Origin: Deltaproteobacteria bacterium
Lineage (GTDB): Bacteria > Myxococcota_A > Polyangia > Haliangiales > Haliangiaceae
Direction of reading: 5' to 3'
Length of the DNA: 10,486 nt
Assembly: GCA_013813945.1 (NCBI GenBank)
Contig: JACCQV010000736.1
Coordinates: 1 to 10,486, forward strand
The notes below the pieces were generated by a model, which had not been told where the DNA came from, searched no databases, and saw only the letters and a list, made by a program, of their open reading frames with translations. Positions 1-7,056 of the stretch are shown piece by piece. Position numbers and translations under genes: made by a program. The stretch's first letter is position 1. The number at the start of each line of letters is the position of its first letter.

Positions 1-1
1 T

Positions 2-1399
2 CCCGCGCGCCCCGAGGACCGCGACAACGTGGCGATGGACCTCGTCACGATCGAATCGATCCCGTTCGAGGTTCTGCAGGCCGGGGTGCCGTGGGACTGG
101 GTCACGTTTGCCGAGTACATGAGTGCAGCGGAGCGGCGCGGCCTCGGTATCAACGTCGGGTTCATGGCTCCCTTGACGCCGCTGCGTCGCTGGGTCCTTG
201 GCGAGGATGCGACCGAGCGTGCAGCGACCCCGGCAGAGACCGAGCAGATTGCGACCCTCCTCCGCGACGCGGTGAAGGCCGGCGCGTTCGGGTTCAGCAC
301 GACCTTCCTCAAGCATCACTTCGGCGGGACGGGGAAGCCGCTCAACTGCCGGCTCGCCAGCCGCGAGGAGCTCGGCGCGTACGCCAACGTGCTCCGCGAT
401 CTGAAGACCGGTGCGATCGAGCTCGCGCTCAGCGAGACCGGGATCATCGGCGACTCCGAGTACGCGACGCTCGAGCACCTCGTCGACGAGAGCCAGCGGC
501 CCGTCACGTGGGTCTTCCTGCTCGCACGCGACGACAAGCCCGAAGCTGCTCTCGAGAGCCTCGCGCGCACCGAGGCGCTGATCAAGAAGCGCTGCCTGCC
601 GCAGGTCATGCCGACGCCGCTCACGATCCAGTTCGATCTGCACAACCCGGCGATCTCGCTCTCCAACATGCCGTCGTGGCGCCCCCTGTTCGGGCAGGAC
701 GTCCCGACCCAGATGGTCACGTACCGCGACGCGGCGTTCCGCGATCGGTTCCGCGTCGAGCTCAAGGCGTGGGGTCTCGGCTGGCCGTGGGACCGCACCG
801 ATGTCTACGAGGCCAAAGCGGCCTCGTTGAAGCAGTACGTCGGCAAGACGATCCAGGGGATCGCGGACGAGCAGAAGCGCGATCCGATCGATGTGTTTCT
901 CGACATCGCACTCGAGGACGAGCTCAAGACCCGCTACAGCGTGCGCCTGTTCAACGTGAACCTCGAGCGCGTCGGTGCTCTGATCACCGATCCGCGGACG
1001 CTGCTCGGCCTGTCGGATGCCGGAGCCCACATCGATGTGTTCTGCACGGCCGACTACACGACTCACCTGCTCGGCGCGTGGGTACGCGATCACAAGGTCA
1101 TGACGCTCGAGCGCGCGATCCAGCGCATCACGACCGAGCCCGCAGCGTTCTTCGGGATCAAGGATCGCGGACGGCTCGCCGCCGGCATGGCCGCGGACAT
1201 CGTCGTGTTCGACCCCGACACGATCGACTCGACGCTACGGCCGGAGATGATCCATGACTTCCCGGGAAAGATCGGGCGCCTCGTCACCCGTGCGCGCGGC
1301 ATTCACTACACGATCGTCAATGGAGCAGTTCTCTACGAGAACGGCGCAATCCACAGCGAAGCGCGCCCCGGTCGGGTGCTGCGCTCGACGCCCGACTGA
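2..1399 (+). CDS. N-acyl-D-amino-acid deacylase-type amidohydrolase (5' partial)
   Basis: C-terminal 465 residues of a metal-dependent amidohydrolase of the D-aminoacylase type, a family that hydrolyses N-acyl-D-amino acids or related amides. The frame is open from base 2, and the residues before the first GTG (29) and ATG (35) already read like the family, so the gene starts outside the window. The N-terminal HxH metal motif expected of the family is therefore not visible. Seen: a GFSTT segment at visible residues about 97-101, the CRLASREEL stretch after it, an NMPSW segment in the middle, the metal-binding Asp in SDAGAH at about 338-343, and the closing GRLAAGMAADIVVFDP strand at about 388-404 typical of the amidohydrolase composite domain. 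The family ranges from about 480 to 580 residues, so roughly 100 are missing. A 121-bp gap follows, so no operon link with the next gene is evident. Family assignment is firm; the substrate is unknown. Confidence 0.85.
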   Translation, partial: PARPEDRDNVAMDLVTIESIPFEVLQAGVPWDWVTFAEYMSAAERRGLGINVGFMAPLTPLRRWVLGEDATERAATPAETEQIATLLRDAVKAGAFGFSTTFLKHHFGGTGKPLNCRLASREELGAYANVLRDLKTGAIELALSETGIIGDSEYATLEHLVDESQRPVTWVFLLARDDKPEAALESLARTEALIKKRCLPQVMPTPLTIQFDLHNPAISLSNMPSWRPLFGQDVPTQMVTYRDAAFRDRFRVELKAWGLGWPWDRTDVYEAKAASLKQYVGKTIQGIADEQKRDPIDVFLDIALEDELKTRYSVRLFNVNLERVGALITDPRTLLGLSDAGAHIDVFCTADYTTHLLGAWVRDHKVMTLERAIQRITTEPAAFFGIKDRGRLAAGMAADIVVFDPDTIDSTLRPEMIHDFPGKIGRLVTRARGIHYTIVNGAVLYENGAIHSEARPGRVLRSTPD

Positions 1400-1466
1400 T
1401 GGCAGCGTGATCGATCGCGCACTACGCGCACCTCACGCACATTGTACGCGCACGCACCGACCTCGA

Positions 1467-1480
1467 CACCGGGGCCGGTG
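1467..1480. repeat. Short GC-rich inverted repeat after the deacylase gene
   Basis: CACCG and CGGTG arms of 5 bp flank a 4-nt GGGC loop, midway in the gap between the amidohydrolase stop and the lipoprotein start. No T-run follows, so it is not a canonical intrinsic terminator. It could be a weak terminator or an operator half-site pair, or chance in GC-rich DNA. Confidence 0.25.
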
Positions 1481-1500
1481 CGAAGCGATCCTGCGGTTCG

Positions 1501-1509
1501 TGTTATCGT
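1501..1509 (+). promoter_or_regulatory. Possible extended -10 box (TGTTATCGT) for the small lipoprotein
   Basis: TATCGT at 1504-1509 is preceded by TG and one base, as in an extended -10 element. It lies 11 nt before the ATG at 1521, which would give a leader of about 5 nt. No good -35 hexamer is seen at 16-18 bp upstream. The same TATCGT hexamer sits just before the minus-strand ATPase gene. Confidence 0.35.
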
Positions 1510-1520
1510 CAGGACTAGCC

Positions 1521-1898
1521 ATGATCAAGACTTCCATGATCTCGTTCTTCAGACTCTGCAGCAGCCTTGCGCTCGTTGCAGCGCTCGCCAGCTGCAGCGA
1601 TGAGGGCGGCAAGACAATGGTCGATGCGCCTGCCGGTCCGGCGGGATGCTCGGCCAGCGACGCGACCGTCACGATCGCCACCAACCATCCGCACGGCAAG
1701 CACGCGCTGGTTGTCTCGAGCGCCGATGTTCAGGCGGGGCTCGACAAGACGTACGACATCATGGGCGTCGCGGTTCACACGCACATGGTGACGATCACCG
1801 CCGCGGACTTCACGATGCTGAAGGCGGGCGGGACGATCATGGTCACCTCGACGGCGTTCGAGGGCAACATGCACGTGATCACGGTCTCGTGCGCATGA
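1521..1898 (+). CDS. Small His-rich lipoprotein
   Basis: 125-residue secreted lipoprotein. The ATG at 1521 is chosen because it opens a clean lipoprotein signal peptide: hydrophobic segment about 9-21, then lipobox LASC with the lipidated Cys at 25. A longer in-frame reading from 1254 would run through the end of the upstream gene and is discarded. AGGA at 1511-1514 is a weak ribosome-binding site. The mature part has two related blocks of the form H-x-[LV]-x-[VI]-[ST]-x-A-D, starting at His61 and His88, and a third shorter copy at His118. His56, His58, His61, His86 and His88 cluster, and Cys43 and Cys124 could form a disulfide. I recall similar short His-rich secreted proteins in myxobacterial genomes but cannot name a characterised one. 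The stop overlaps the next start (ATGA), so the two are probably translationally coupled. Metal binding is an inference from the His spacing; the function is unknown. Confidence 0.8.
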   Translation: MIKTSMISFFRLCSSLALVAALASCSDEGGKTMVDAPAGPAGCSASDATVTIATNHPHGKHALVVSSADVQAGLDKTYDIMGVAVHTHMVTITAADFTMLKAGGTIMVTSTAFEGNMHVITVSCA

Positions 1899-3634
1899 GC
1901 GGTGGACGCTCGGAGCGAACGAGATCGTCCATCGTCGGTGTGCTTGCGCTGGGTCTGACCTTCGGGTGCGGCGATCGCAAGGCCGCGGGGCCGACGACGG
2001 TTCCGGACCATCCACCGGGTCACGCGGGTCCCGGCGATCACGCAGGTCACGCAGGGCACGCGGGTCACGCAGGGCACGCGGGTCACCCAGGTTCGGGCGC
2101 GATGCCCGCGCCGGGCCGAGGCGCCGAATTCGCGATCACGTGTGGCCCCGACGCGCAGAAGGTCTTCGACCAGGGCTTCTTCTTCCTCCACAACATGGAC
2201 TACGCCAAGGCCCGGCGCGCGTTCGAAACGGCCGCGACGAACCACGCCTCGTGCGCGATGCTGCACTGGGGCGTCGCGATGACCTACTTCCAGCCGCTGT
2301 GGCCCGGCCAGCCGACGGCGGAGTCGCTCAAGAACGGCACGGCCGCCGTCGAGCGCGCGAAGGCCAGCTCCGCAAAGGCGTCCGCGCGCGAGCGCGACTA
2401 CGTCGCCGCGGTCGCCGCGTTCTACGACGGCGGGGACAAGGTCGATCATCAGACCCGCTCGAAGAGCTGGGCAGCAGCCCAGAAGGTCCTCGCCGAGCGC
2501 TACCCCGACGACGTGGAAGCCCAGGCGTTCTCCGGGCTCGCGCGGCTCGCGACCATGGACAAGAGCGACAAGACGTACGCCGCTTCGCGCGGCGTCGCCG
2601 AGGAGATGGAGAAGCTCCTCGTGAAGAAGCCCGATCATCCGGGCCTCATGCACTACCTCCTGCATGCGTACGATAACCCTGCGTACGCCAACCAGGCGGT
2701 CGAGGTCGCGCGCAAGTACGAGGCGGTCACCCCTGACGGCGCGCACGCGCTCCACATGCCGAGCCATATCCACGTCCGGCTCGGCAACTGGAAGGAAGTG
2801 GTCGACTGGAACATCAAGTCCGCCGCGGCCGCACTGAAGAACCCCGCGGGAGACCGGATCTCGCGCGACTTCCTGCACGCGCTCGATTACATGACCTACG
2901 GCTACCTCCAGATGGGCGACGACGAGCAGGCCAAGCAGATGGTCGGCAAGATCGATCCCGCGACCAAGTACGAGCTCAGCAGCGGACCCGCTGCCTACGG
3001 GCTTGCCGCGACTCCGGCCCGCTACGCGATCGAGCGCCGCGCGTGGGCCGAGGCGGCCGCGCTGGTACCGCGCAAGGTCGACTACAACTGGGACCAGTAC
3101 CCGTGGGCGGAAGCCGTCATCCATGCGGCGCGTGGCCTCGGTGCTGCCCGCACCAAGGATCTCAAGTCCGCCGAGAAGTCGCTCGTCGAGCTCGATCGCC
3201 TCAAGCCCCTGGTCGACGCGCCGTGGTGGCAGAAACGCGTCCAGATCGAGCGTGACGTGGTCGCGGCCTGGATCGCCCACGGTCGGCGCGACTACAAGAA
3301 GGCCGAGGAGCTGTTCCGTCGCGCAGGGCAGCTCGAGACCGCCGCAGGCAAGGACAGCGTCGAACCCGGGCACGTGATCTCGGCCAACGAGGAGCTCGGA
3401 GACTTCCTCCTCGACCGCAAGCGACCGGCCGACGCGCTGCAGGTGTTCAAGACGGTCCTCGATGAGTCGCCCCGGCGGTTCCATTCGGTGTCCAGCGCCG
3501 CCCGTGCGGCCGAGCTCGCCGGCCGGCATCCGGAGGCCAAGGCCTACTACGCCCAGCTCCTCGAGATCAGCACCGCCACCACGACTCGGCCGGCCCGCGC
3601 CCAGGCGCTGGCCTATCTCGCCAAGCACCCCTGA
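1895..3634 (+). CDS. TPR-repeat lipoprotein with His-rich linker
   Basis: 579-residue protein. The ATG at 1895 overlaps the previous stop by 4 nt, and the 83 codons upstream in this frame do not look like protein. A basic N-terminus and hydrophobic segment at about 12-23 lead to Cys25 in a lipobox-like TFGC, which is imperfect because of the Phe. A flexible Gly/His/Ala/Pro linker follows at about 33-76. From about residue 84 to the end the protein is helical, with tetratricopeptide-like repeats, for example an N-terminal repeat around 97-125 with HNMDYAKARRAF. Family-like conserved blocks are HPGLMHYLLHAYDNPAY at about 248-264 and ALHMPSHIHVRLG at 285-297, and their His residues could lie together. 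Proteins with these blocks are common in bacterial genomes, usually annotated only as TPR proteins. The likely role is an envelope scaffold or partner-binding protein acting with the small lipoprotein. A metal-related role is inferred, not shown. Confidence 0.85.
   Translation: MSGGRSERTRSSIVGVLALGLTFGCGDRKAAGPTTVPDHPPGHAGPGDHAGHAGHAGHAGHAGHPGSGAMPAPGRGAEFAITCGPDAQKVFDQGFFFLHNMDYAKARRAFETAATNHASCAMLHWGVAMTYFQPLWPGQPTAESLKNGTAAVERAKASSAKASARERDYVAAVAAFYDGGDKVDHQTRSKSWAAAQKVLAERYPDDVEAQAFSGLARLATMDKSDKTYAASRGVAEEMEKLLVKKPDHPGLMHYLLHAYDNPAYANQAVEVARKYEAVTPDGAHALHMPSHIHVRLGNWKEVVDWNIKSAAAALKNPAGDRISRDFLHALDYMTYGYLQMGDDEQAKQMVGKIDPATKYELSSGPAAYGLAATPARYAIERRAWAEAAALVPRKVDYNWDQYPWAEAVIHAARGLGAARTKDLKSAEKSLVELDRLKPLVDAPWWQKRVQIERDVVAAWIAHGRRDYKKAEELFRRAGQLETAAGKDSVEPGHVISANEELGDFLLDRKRPADALQVFKTVLDESPRRFHSVSSAARAAELAGRHPEAKAYYAQLLEISTATTTRPARAQALAYLAKHP
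2045..2089 (+). repeat. 9-bp tandem repeat coding (Gly-His-Ala)n
   Basis: Five consecutive 9-bp units of the form GGNCACGCN encode Gly-His-Ala four times and then Gly-His-Pro. Looser copies precede it from 2018. Each unit is a multiple of three, so changes in copy number keep the frame. It forms the His-rich linker between the lipid anchor and the TPR region. Confidence 0.85.
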
Positions 3635-3644
3635 GACGTCTCCC

Positions 3645-3667
3645 GGGTGAGGATTGCGCACTCACCC
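3645..3667 (+). terminator. Hairpin between the TPR and FHA genes, possible terminator
   Basis: GGGTGAG (3645-3651) and CTCACCC (3661-3667) form a perfect 7-bp stem with a 9-nt loop. The loop end contains the palindrome TGCGCA. It starts 10 bp after the TPR stop. There is no T-tract, so a factor-independent terminator is not proven. The right arm lies inside the putative promoter of the next gene, so it could instead be an operator. Confidence 0.35.
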
Positions 3668-3684
3668 CGAAGACGGGATAGTAT
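3654..3684 (+). promoter_or_regulatory. Possible promoter for the FHA gene
   Basis: TTGCGC (3654-3659) and TAGTAT (3679-3684) are 19 bp apart, longer than the ideal 17. The -10-like box is 8 nt before the GTG at 3693, so transcription would begin at or next to the start codon. AT-rich GATAGTATTT stands out against the GC-rich surroundings. Confidence 0.35.
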
Positions 3685-3692
3685 TTCCCCGC

Positions 3693-4634
3693 GTGGACGA
3701 CGACTGGGACGACACCGTCGCTGCCCTCCCCGGCACGATTGATCTGGGACCCCGGTATGGCCGGGCGTACCTGGTCGTCGTGCGCGGCGCAGCGATCGGC
3801 CGCGTCTATCCCCTCCTCGAAGGCGACATCGTGATCGGTCGAGCTTCGGGCGCCGACCTGCAGCTCGAGGATGAGGGGGTCTCGCGCTTTCACTGCCGGC
3901 TCCGGCGGAATGACAGCGGCATCATGGTCGACGACCTGAACAGCCGCAACGGTACCTACTGCAACGGCGAGAAGGTCATCCCCGGCATGCCGCCGCTCGC
4001 GGAGGGGGACCGACTGCAGATCGGGACCACGACGGTCCTCCGGTTCACGTTCGACGAGGCAGCGGATGCGGGCGAGACGCCGAGCCCCGACGCTCACGTG
4101 TCGCCGCGCGATGCACTGACAGGCATGTACAGCAGGCGCTACTTCATCGACCGACTTCAGGTCGAGGTGGCGGCTGCCCTCAAGGACAAGGGTCCGCTGT
4201 CGCTCGTGCTGATCCACGTCGATCGGTTCGCCGACATCTGCCTGCATCAGGGTGCGGCGTTTGGTGACGAGCTCACCACCGCGGTCGCCAAACACATCAT
4301 CGCCAAGATCTACGGCGATGACATCATCGCGCGCCTCGCAGGCGGGTCGTTCGCGATGCTGGCGCGGTCGTCCAGCCCCGGTGACACGTTCATGCTGGCG
4401 GAGCGACTTCGCACCTCCACCTCGAGCTTGACGGTGCCAGGGGCGAGTGGTCCCGAGAAGATCACGCTGTCGCTCGCGGTCGGGTCGATCACCGAGCTGC
4501 GGATCGAAACGGCCAACGACCTGATGATGGCGGCAGGTACCGCCCTCCATCGCGCGAGGAGTCAAGGCGGAGATCGCGTCGTGTTGTGTACCCAGGATCT
4601 TTTGCGCGAGCCTAGAGTCACGACCAAGGTCTGA
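3693..4634 (+). CDS. FHA domain protein with degenerate GGDEF domain
   Basis: 313-residue predicted cytoplasmic signalling protein. The GTG at 3693 is chosen over a TTG at 3654 because the region before it looks like promoter and hairpin, not protein. The FHA domain, a phosphothreonine-peptide binder, spans about 24-120 with the classic residues: GR at 49-50, SRFH at 64-67, and SRNGTYCNG around 84-92. A GGDEF-fold region follows at about 138-300, opening with DALTGMYSRRYF in place of the usual DxLTGLxNRRxF. Its signature is AGGSF at 216-220 where an active diguanylate cyclase has GG[DE]EF, and no RxxD inhibitory site is visible before it. It is therefore probably catalytically dead and may act as a protein- or nucleotide-binding module read out by the FHA domain. 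No kinase partner is visible nearby. A 38-bp gap separates it from the GGT-like gene. Confidence 0.88.
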   Translation: MDDDWDDTVAALPGTIDLGPRYGRAYLVVVRGAAIGRVYPLLEGDIVIGRASGADLQLEDEGVSRFHCRLRRNDSGIMVDDLNSRNGTYCNGEKVIPGMPPLAEGDRLQIGTTTVLRFTFDEAADAGETPSPDAHVSPRDALTGMYSRRYFIDRLQVEVAAALKDKGPLSLVLIHVDRFADICLHQGAAFGDELTTAVAKHIIAKIYGDDIIARLAGGSFAMLARSSSPGDTFMLAERLRTSTSSLTVPGASGPEKITLSLAVGSITELRIETANDLMMAAGTALHRARSQGGDRVVLCTQDLLREPRVTTKV

Positions 4635-4647
4635 CCACGCTCGGCCG

Positions 4648-4655
4648 TGTATGCT
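4648..4655 (+). promoter_or_regulatory. Possible -10 box (TGTATGCT) before the GGT-like gene
   Basis: TATGCT at 4650-4655 in the 38-bp gap lies 17 nt before the GTG start at 4673. No convincing -35 is seen at the right distance. It resembles the GTGTATCGT box before the minus-strand ATPase gene. The gene could also simply be read through from the FHA gene. Confidence 0.25.
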
Positions 4656-4672
4656 GCCGGCCTGGATAGCCT

Positions 4673-6292
4673 GTGCCGCGCCTAGGGCTCGAACGTAGTC
4701 CGTTTCGGAACCTCATCCCCAAGAACGAGGGGTGTGTGGTTTCGTATTGCCCGATCGCATCGGCGGTCGGAACCCGCGTCCTGCTCGACGGTGGGAACGC
4801 CGTCGACGCGATGGTAGCCACCGCGCTCGCGCTCGCGGCGACATATCCGCAGGCCGGCAACCTCGCCGGCGGCGGGTACATGTTGATCAAGGCGCCGAAG
4901 GACGAGGGGCACATTCTCGACTATCGCGAGTCTGCGCCACGACTCGCTGACCCGGTGCTGTTCGCGGCGGCCGGTGACCGCTCTGTCCGAGGCGGCCTCG
5001 CAGTTGCGGTGCCCGGCACGGTCGCGGGTCTCGCCGAGGCTGTCCGGCGCTTCGGCACCTGGAGCTGGGATCGCCTCGTCCGTCCCGCGATCGATCTGGC
5101 CGAGCACGGCACCTGGATCACGAACCGGCAGGCCAAGTACCTCTCGCTCTATCACAAGGACCTCGCGTCGTTCCCCGAGACGGCGCGCGCGATGCTCCCG
5201 GTCGAGGGCATGTGGCGCCCCGGTGATCTCTACTGCAACCCCGACCTCGGCAAGACGCTGCGCACGCTCGGAGAGAACGGGCCCGATGCGTTTCGCATGG
5301 GACCGATCGCCGATTCGATCGTCACGACGGTGAAGCGCTACGGCGGCGTGATGGACCACGGCGATCTCCTCGACTACCGCGCGATCTGGCGCAAGCCGTA
5401 CACGCGCCGGATCTTCGGCCACGACGTCATGACGACCCCGCTCCCGTCGGGCGGTGGGTTCATCGTGATCCTCAGCCTCGCGCTGCTCGAAGCCGCCGGG
5501 TGTGCCGCCCTCCCCGTGCGATCGACGGCTCGCTACGAGCTCCTCGCCCGAGCGTTCCGGATCGCGTACGCGCTGCGCGCCGAGTTTGCCGGCGATCCCC
5601 TGGTCGTTCCGCCGGAGATGCTGGCGCGCTGCCAGGAGCTCACGCAGATGGTGTTCGATGCGGGCTCGATCGAGCGGTTCGAGCGCGAGCTCGGCCTGGT
5701 CGGCGAGCGCCCGGTGCGGGAGCCCTATCCTCCCCGCAACACGACCCACATGTGCGCGATCGACAGCGCGGGCATGGCCGTGTCGAACACGTACAGCTTG
5801 AACACGCTGTTCGGCTCCAAGCTCGTCGCGGAAGGGACCGGCGTCCTCCTCAACAACACCATCGACGACTTCGGGATCCTCCCCGATGTGCCGAACTGGT
5901 ACCAGCTGTTCGAGGGTAAGTACAACACGCTGGCACCGGGGCTGCGGCCGCTCGGCTCCATGGCGCCGACGATCGTCTCCGATGGCGATGTGATCGAGCT
6001 GGTGATCGGCGGCTCGGGTGGTCCGCGGATCCCGACCGCGATCGCGCAGACCATCCTCGGCATGTACGGCAACGGCCTCGCACTCTCGCAGGCCTCGGCG
6101 CTACCCCGCGTTCATCACCAGTACCGGCCGACCCAGCTTGACGTCGAAGATTCGCTCGATGCAAGTCATCAGGAGGCACTCGAGCGGCTCGGCTTCGACG
6201 TCGTTCAGTTCCCCCGGCTCGGAATCCTCGCTGCGGCCCAGTACGATGTGAATGCCAAGACACTGATGGCCCTTCTCGACTCGAGGTTTTGA
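4673..6292 (+). CDS. ggt: Gamma-glutamyltransferase-like Ntn-hydrolase, no signal peptide
   Basis: 539-residue member of the gamma-glutamyltranspeptidase family, whose precursors cut themselves at a Thr that becomes the nucleophile. The predicted cut is before Thr357 in NTTHMCAID, leaving subunits of about 356 and 183 residues, normal for the family. Other conserved points (E. coli GGT numbering from memory): YRE with the gamma-glutamate-binding Arg114, PGTVAGL, SLNTLFG with the Asn411 equivalent, NNTIDDF with the Asp433 equivalent, and the GGSGGPRI glycine turn. PLGSMAPT has Gly where the first Ser of PLSSMSPT (Ser462) is expected, so specificity may differ. The GTG at 4673 is the earliest possible start, because an in-frame TAG lies at 4667. 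The GGNAVDA core begins within 40 residues with no signal peptide, so the enzyme is probably cytoplasmic, unlike typical periplasmic GGT. It ends 2 bp before comA, suggesting one operon. It could be glutathione hydrolysis, gamma-glutamyl transfer or a related acylase. Confidence 0.88.
   Translation: MPRLGLERSPFRNLIPKNEGCVVSYCPIASAVGTRVLLDGGNAVDAMVATALALAATYPQAGNLAGGGYMLIKAPKDEGHILDYRESAPRLADPVLFAAAGDRSVRGGLAVAVPGTVAGLAEAVRRFGTWSWDRLVRPAIDLAEHGTWITNRQAKYLSLYHKDLASFPETARAMLPVEGMWRPGDLYCNPDLGKTLRTLGENGPDAFRMGPIADSIVTTVKRYGGVMDHGDLLDYRAIWRKPYTRRIFGHDVMTTPLPSGGGFIVILSLALLEAAGCAALPVRSTARYELLARAFRIAYALRAEFAGDPLVVPPEMLARCQELTQMVFDAGSIERFERELGLVGERPVREPYPPRNTTHMCAIDSAGMAVSNTYSLNTLFGSKLVAEGTGVLLNNTIDDFGILPDVPNWYQLFEGKYNTLAPGLRPLGSMAPTIVSDGDVIELVIGGSGGPRIPTAIAQTILGMYGNGLALSQASALPRVHHQYRPTQLDVEDSLDASHQEALERLGFDVVQFPRLGILAAAQYDVNAKTLMALLDSRF
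6283..6286 (+). promoter_or_regulatory. Ribosome-binding site of comA
   Basis: GAGG lies 8 nt before the ATG at 6295, inside the last codons of the GGT-like gene. This supports ATG 6295 over the TTG at 6289. Confidence 0.6.
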
Positions 6293-6294
6293 TC

Positions 6295-7056
6295 ATGAAT
6301 CAGGCGCCCCTCTTCCACGCTGTCCTCGCTGCGAGCGACCGCACTGTGAAGCCGCGAGAGCACGGCTTGACGATCGCGCTGGACACCGGCCTCGGTCCGC
6401 GGGGAGCCGCCGATCTCGCCGACACCGCGGCCGCTCACTGCGACTTCGTCAAGATCGCCTGGGGCAGCTCGCTGATCACCGGCAACCTCGACGCCAAGCT
6501 CGACATCTACCGCCAGGCCGGCATCACACCGATGCTCGGTGGCACGCTGTTCGAGTACTCGTTCCTGCAGGGCAAGCTCGAGGAGCTGTTCGCCCTGGTG
6601 CGCGCGACCAAGATCCACATCGAGGTCTCGGATGGTTCGATCGACATCCCGACGGCTGACAAGCTGAAGTGGATCGAGCGCTTCGGTGCGGTGACCGAGG
6701 TCTGGTCGGAGATCGGCGGGAAGATCGCTCTGCACGTGAAGGACTGGGGCGAGGTCCTGCGCCAGGAGTTCGGCGCTGGCGCGAAGAAGATCGTCGTCGA
6801 AGGCCGCCAGGTGGGTCCGGTGGGTCAGCCGGTCCGGGAAGGCTTCGTCGACGAGCTCGTTCAGCTCGCGGGTGGACACGATCGCCTGATCTGGGAAGCG
6901 CTCGAGCGCCCGCAGCAGCTGTTCTTCCTCAAGAAGCTCGGACCGAACGTCAACCTCGCGAACATCAAGACCGCAGACGTGCTCACGCTCGAGTCGTTCC
7001 GGCGTGGCCTCAAGGAGCACACGCTCCTGACCTGGCCCGTGCGTCGCGGTGGCTGA
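6295..7056 (+). CDS. comA: Phosphosulfolactate synthase (ComA family)
   Basis: 253-residue TIM-barrel enzyme. ComA adds sulfite to phosphoenolpyruvate to give (2R)-O-phospho-3-sulfolactate (EC 4.4.1.19), the first step of archaeal coenzyme M synthesis and of sulfolactate formation in some bacteria. Family motifs seen, in order: the Lys strand DFVKIAWGSS at about 46-55, IEVSDGSIDIP at about 104-114 (substrate-phosphate and sulfonate region by family analogy), the KKIVVEGRQVG strand near 162-172, WEALERPQQLFFLKKLGPNVNLANI at roughly 200-224 and the LESFRRGLKEHTLL end. The length matches the family (about 250). Plant HSA32 proteins share the fold, so family membership alone does not prove the reaction, but the ComB-family gene directly downstream supports it. 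It starts 2 bp after the GGT-like stop and overlaps the next gene by 8 bp, so the three are most likely co-transcribed. Confidence 0.87.
   Translation: MNQAPLFHAVLAASDRTVKPREHGLTIALDTGLGPRGAADLADTAAAHCDFVKIAWGSSLITGNLDAKLDIYRQAGITPMLGGTLFEYSFLQGKLEELFALVRATKIHIEVSDGSIDIPTADKLKWIERFGAVTEVWSEIGGKIALHVKDWGEVLRQEFGAGAKKIVVEGRQVGPVGQPVREGFVDELVQLAGGHDRLIWEALERPQQLFFLKKLGPNVNLANIKTADVLTLESFRRGLKEHTLLTWPVRRGG

Noticed and set aside
91..1257. Second plus-strand frame (388 codons) inside the deacylase gene
   Set aside because: Arg-rich out-of-frame translation; the overlapping frame matches the amidohydrolase family throughout.
1254..1520. N-terminal extension of the small lipoprotein
   Set aside because: It would overlap the deacylase end by about 145 bp and bury the signal peptide in the middle of the protein.
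1775..3661. Long open frame (628 codons) on the minus strand opposite the TPR gene
   Set aside because: It is a shadow caused by high GC and few stops. Its translation is Arg/Gly/Val-rich without domain motifs, while the plus strand has a lipoprotein signal and TPR motifs.
3654..3692. TTG start for the FHA protein, adding 13 residues
   Set aside because: The added stretch is occupied by the inverted repeat and an AT-rich promoter-like box; the GTG at 3693 begins a typical acidic N-terminus.
3567..4565. Minus-strand open frame (332 codons) opposite the FHA gene
   Set aside because: Shadow of the FHA/GGDEF protein, with no domain motif and no start context.
4682..5749. Long minus-strand open frame (355 codons) opposite the GGT-like gene
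   Set aside because: Antisense shadow of a clearly recognised enzyme; no known motifs and skewed Arg/Ala/Glu composition.
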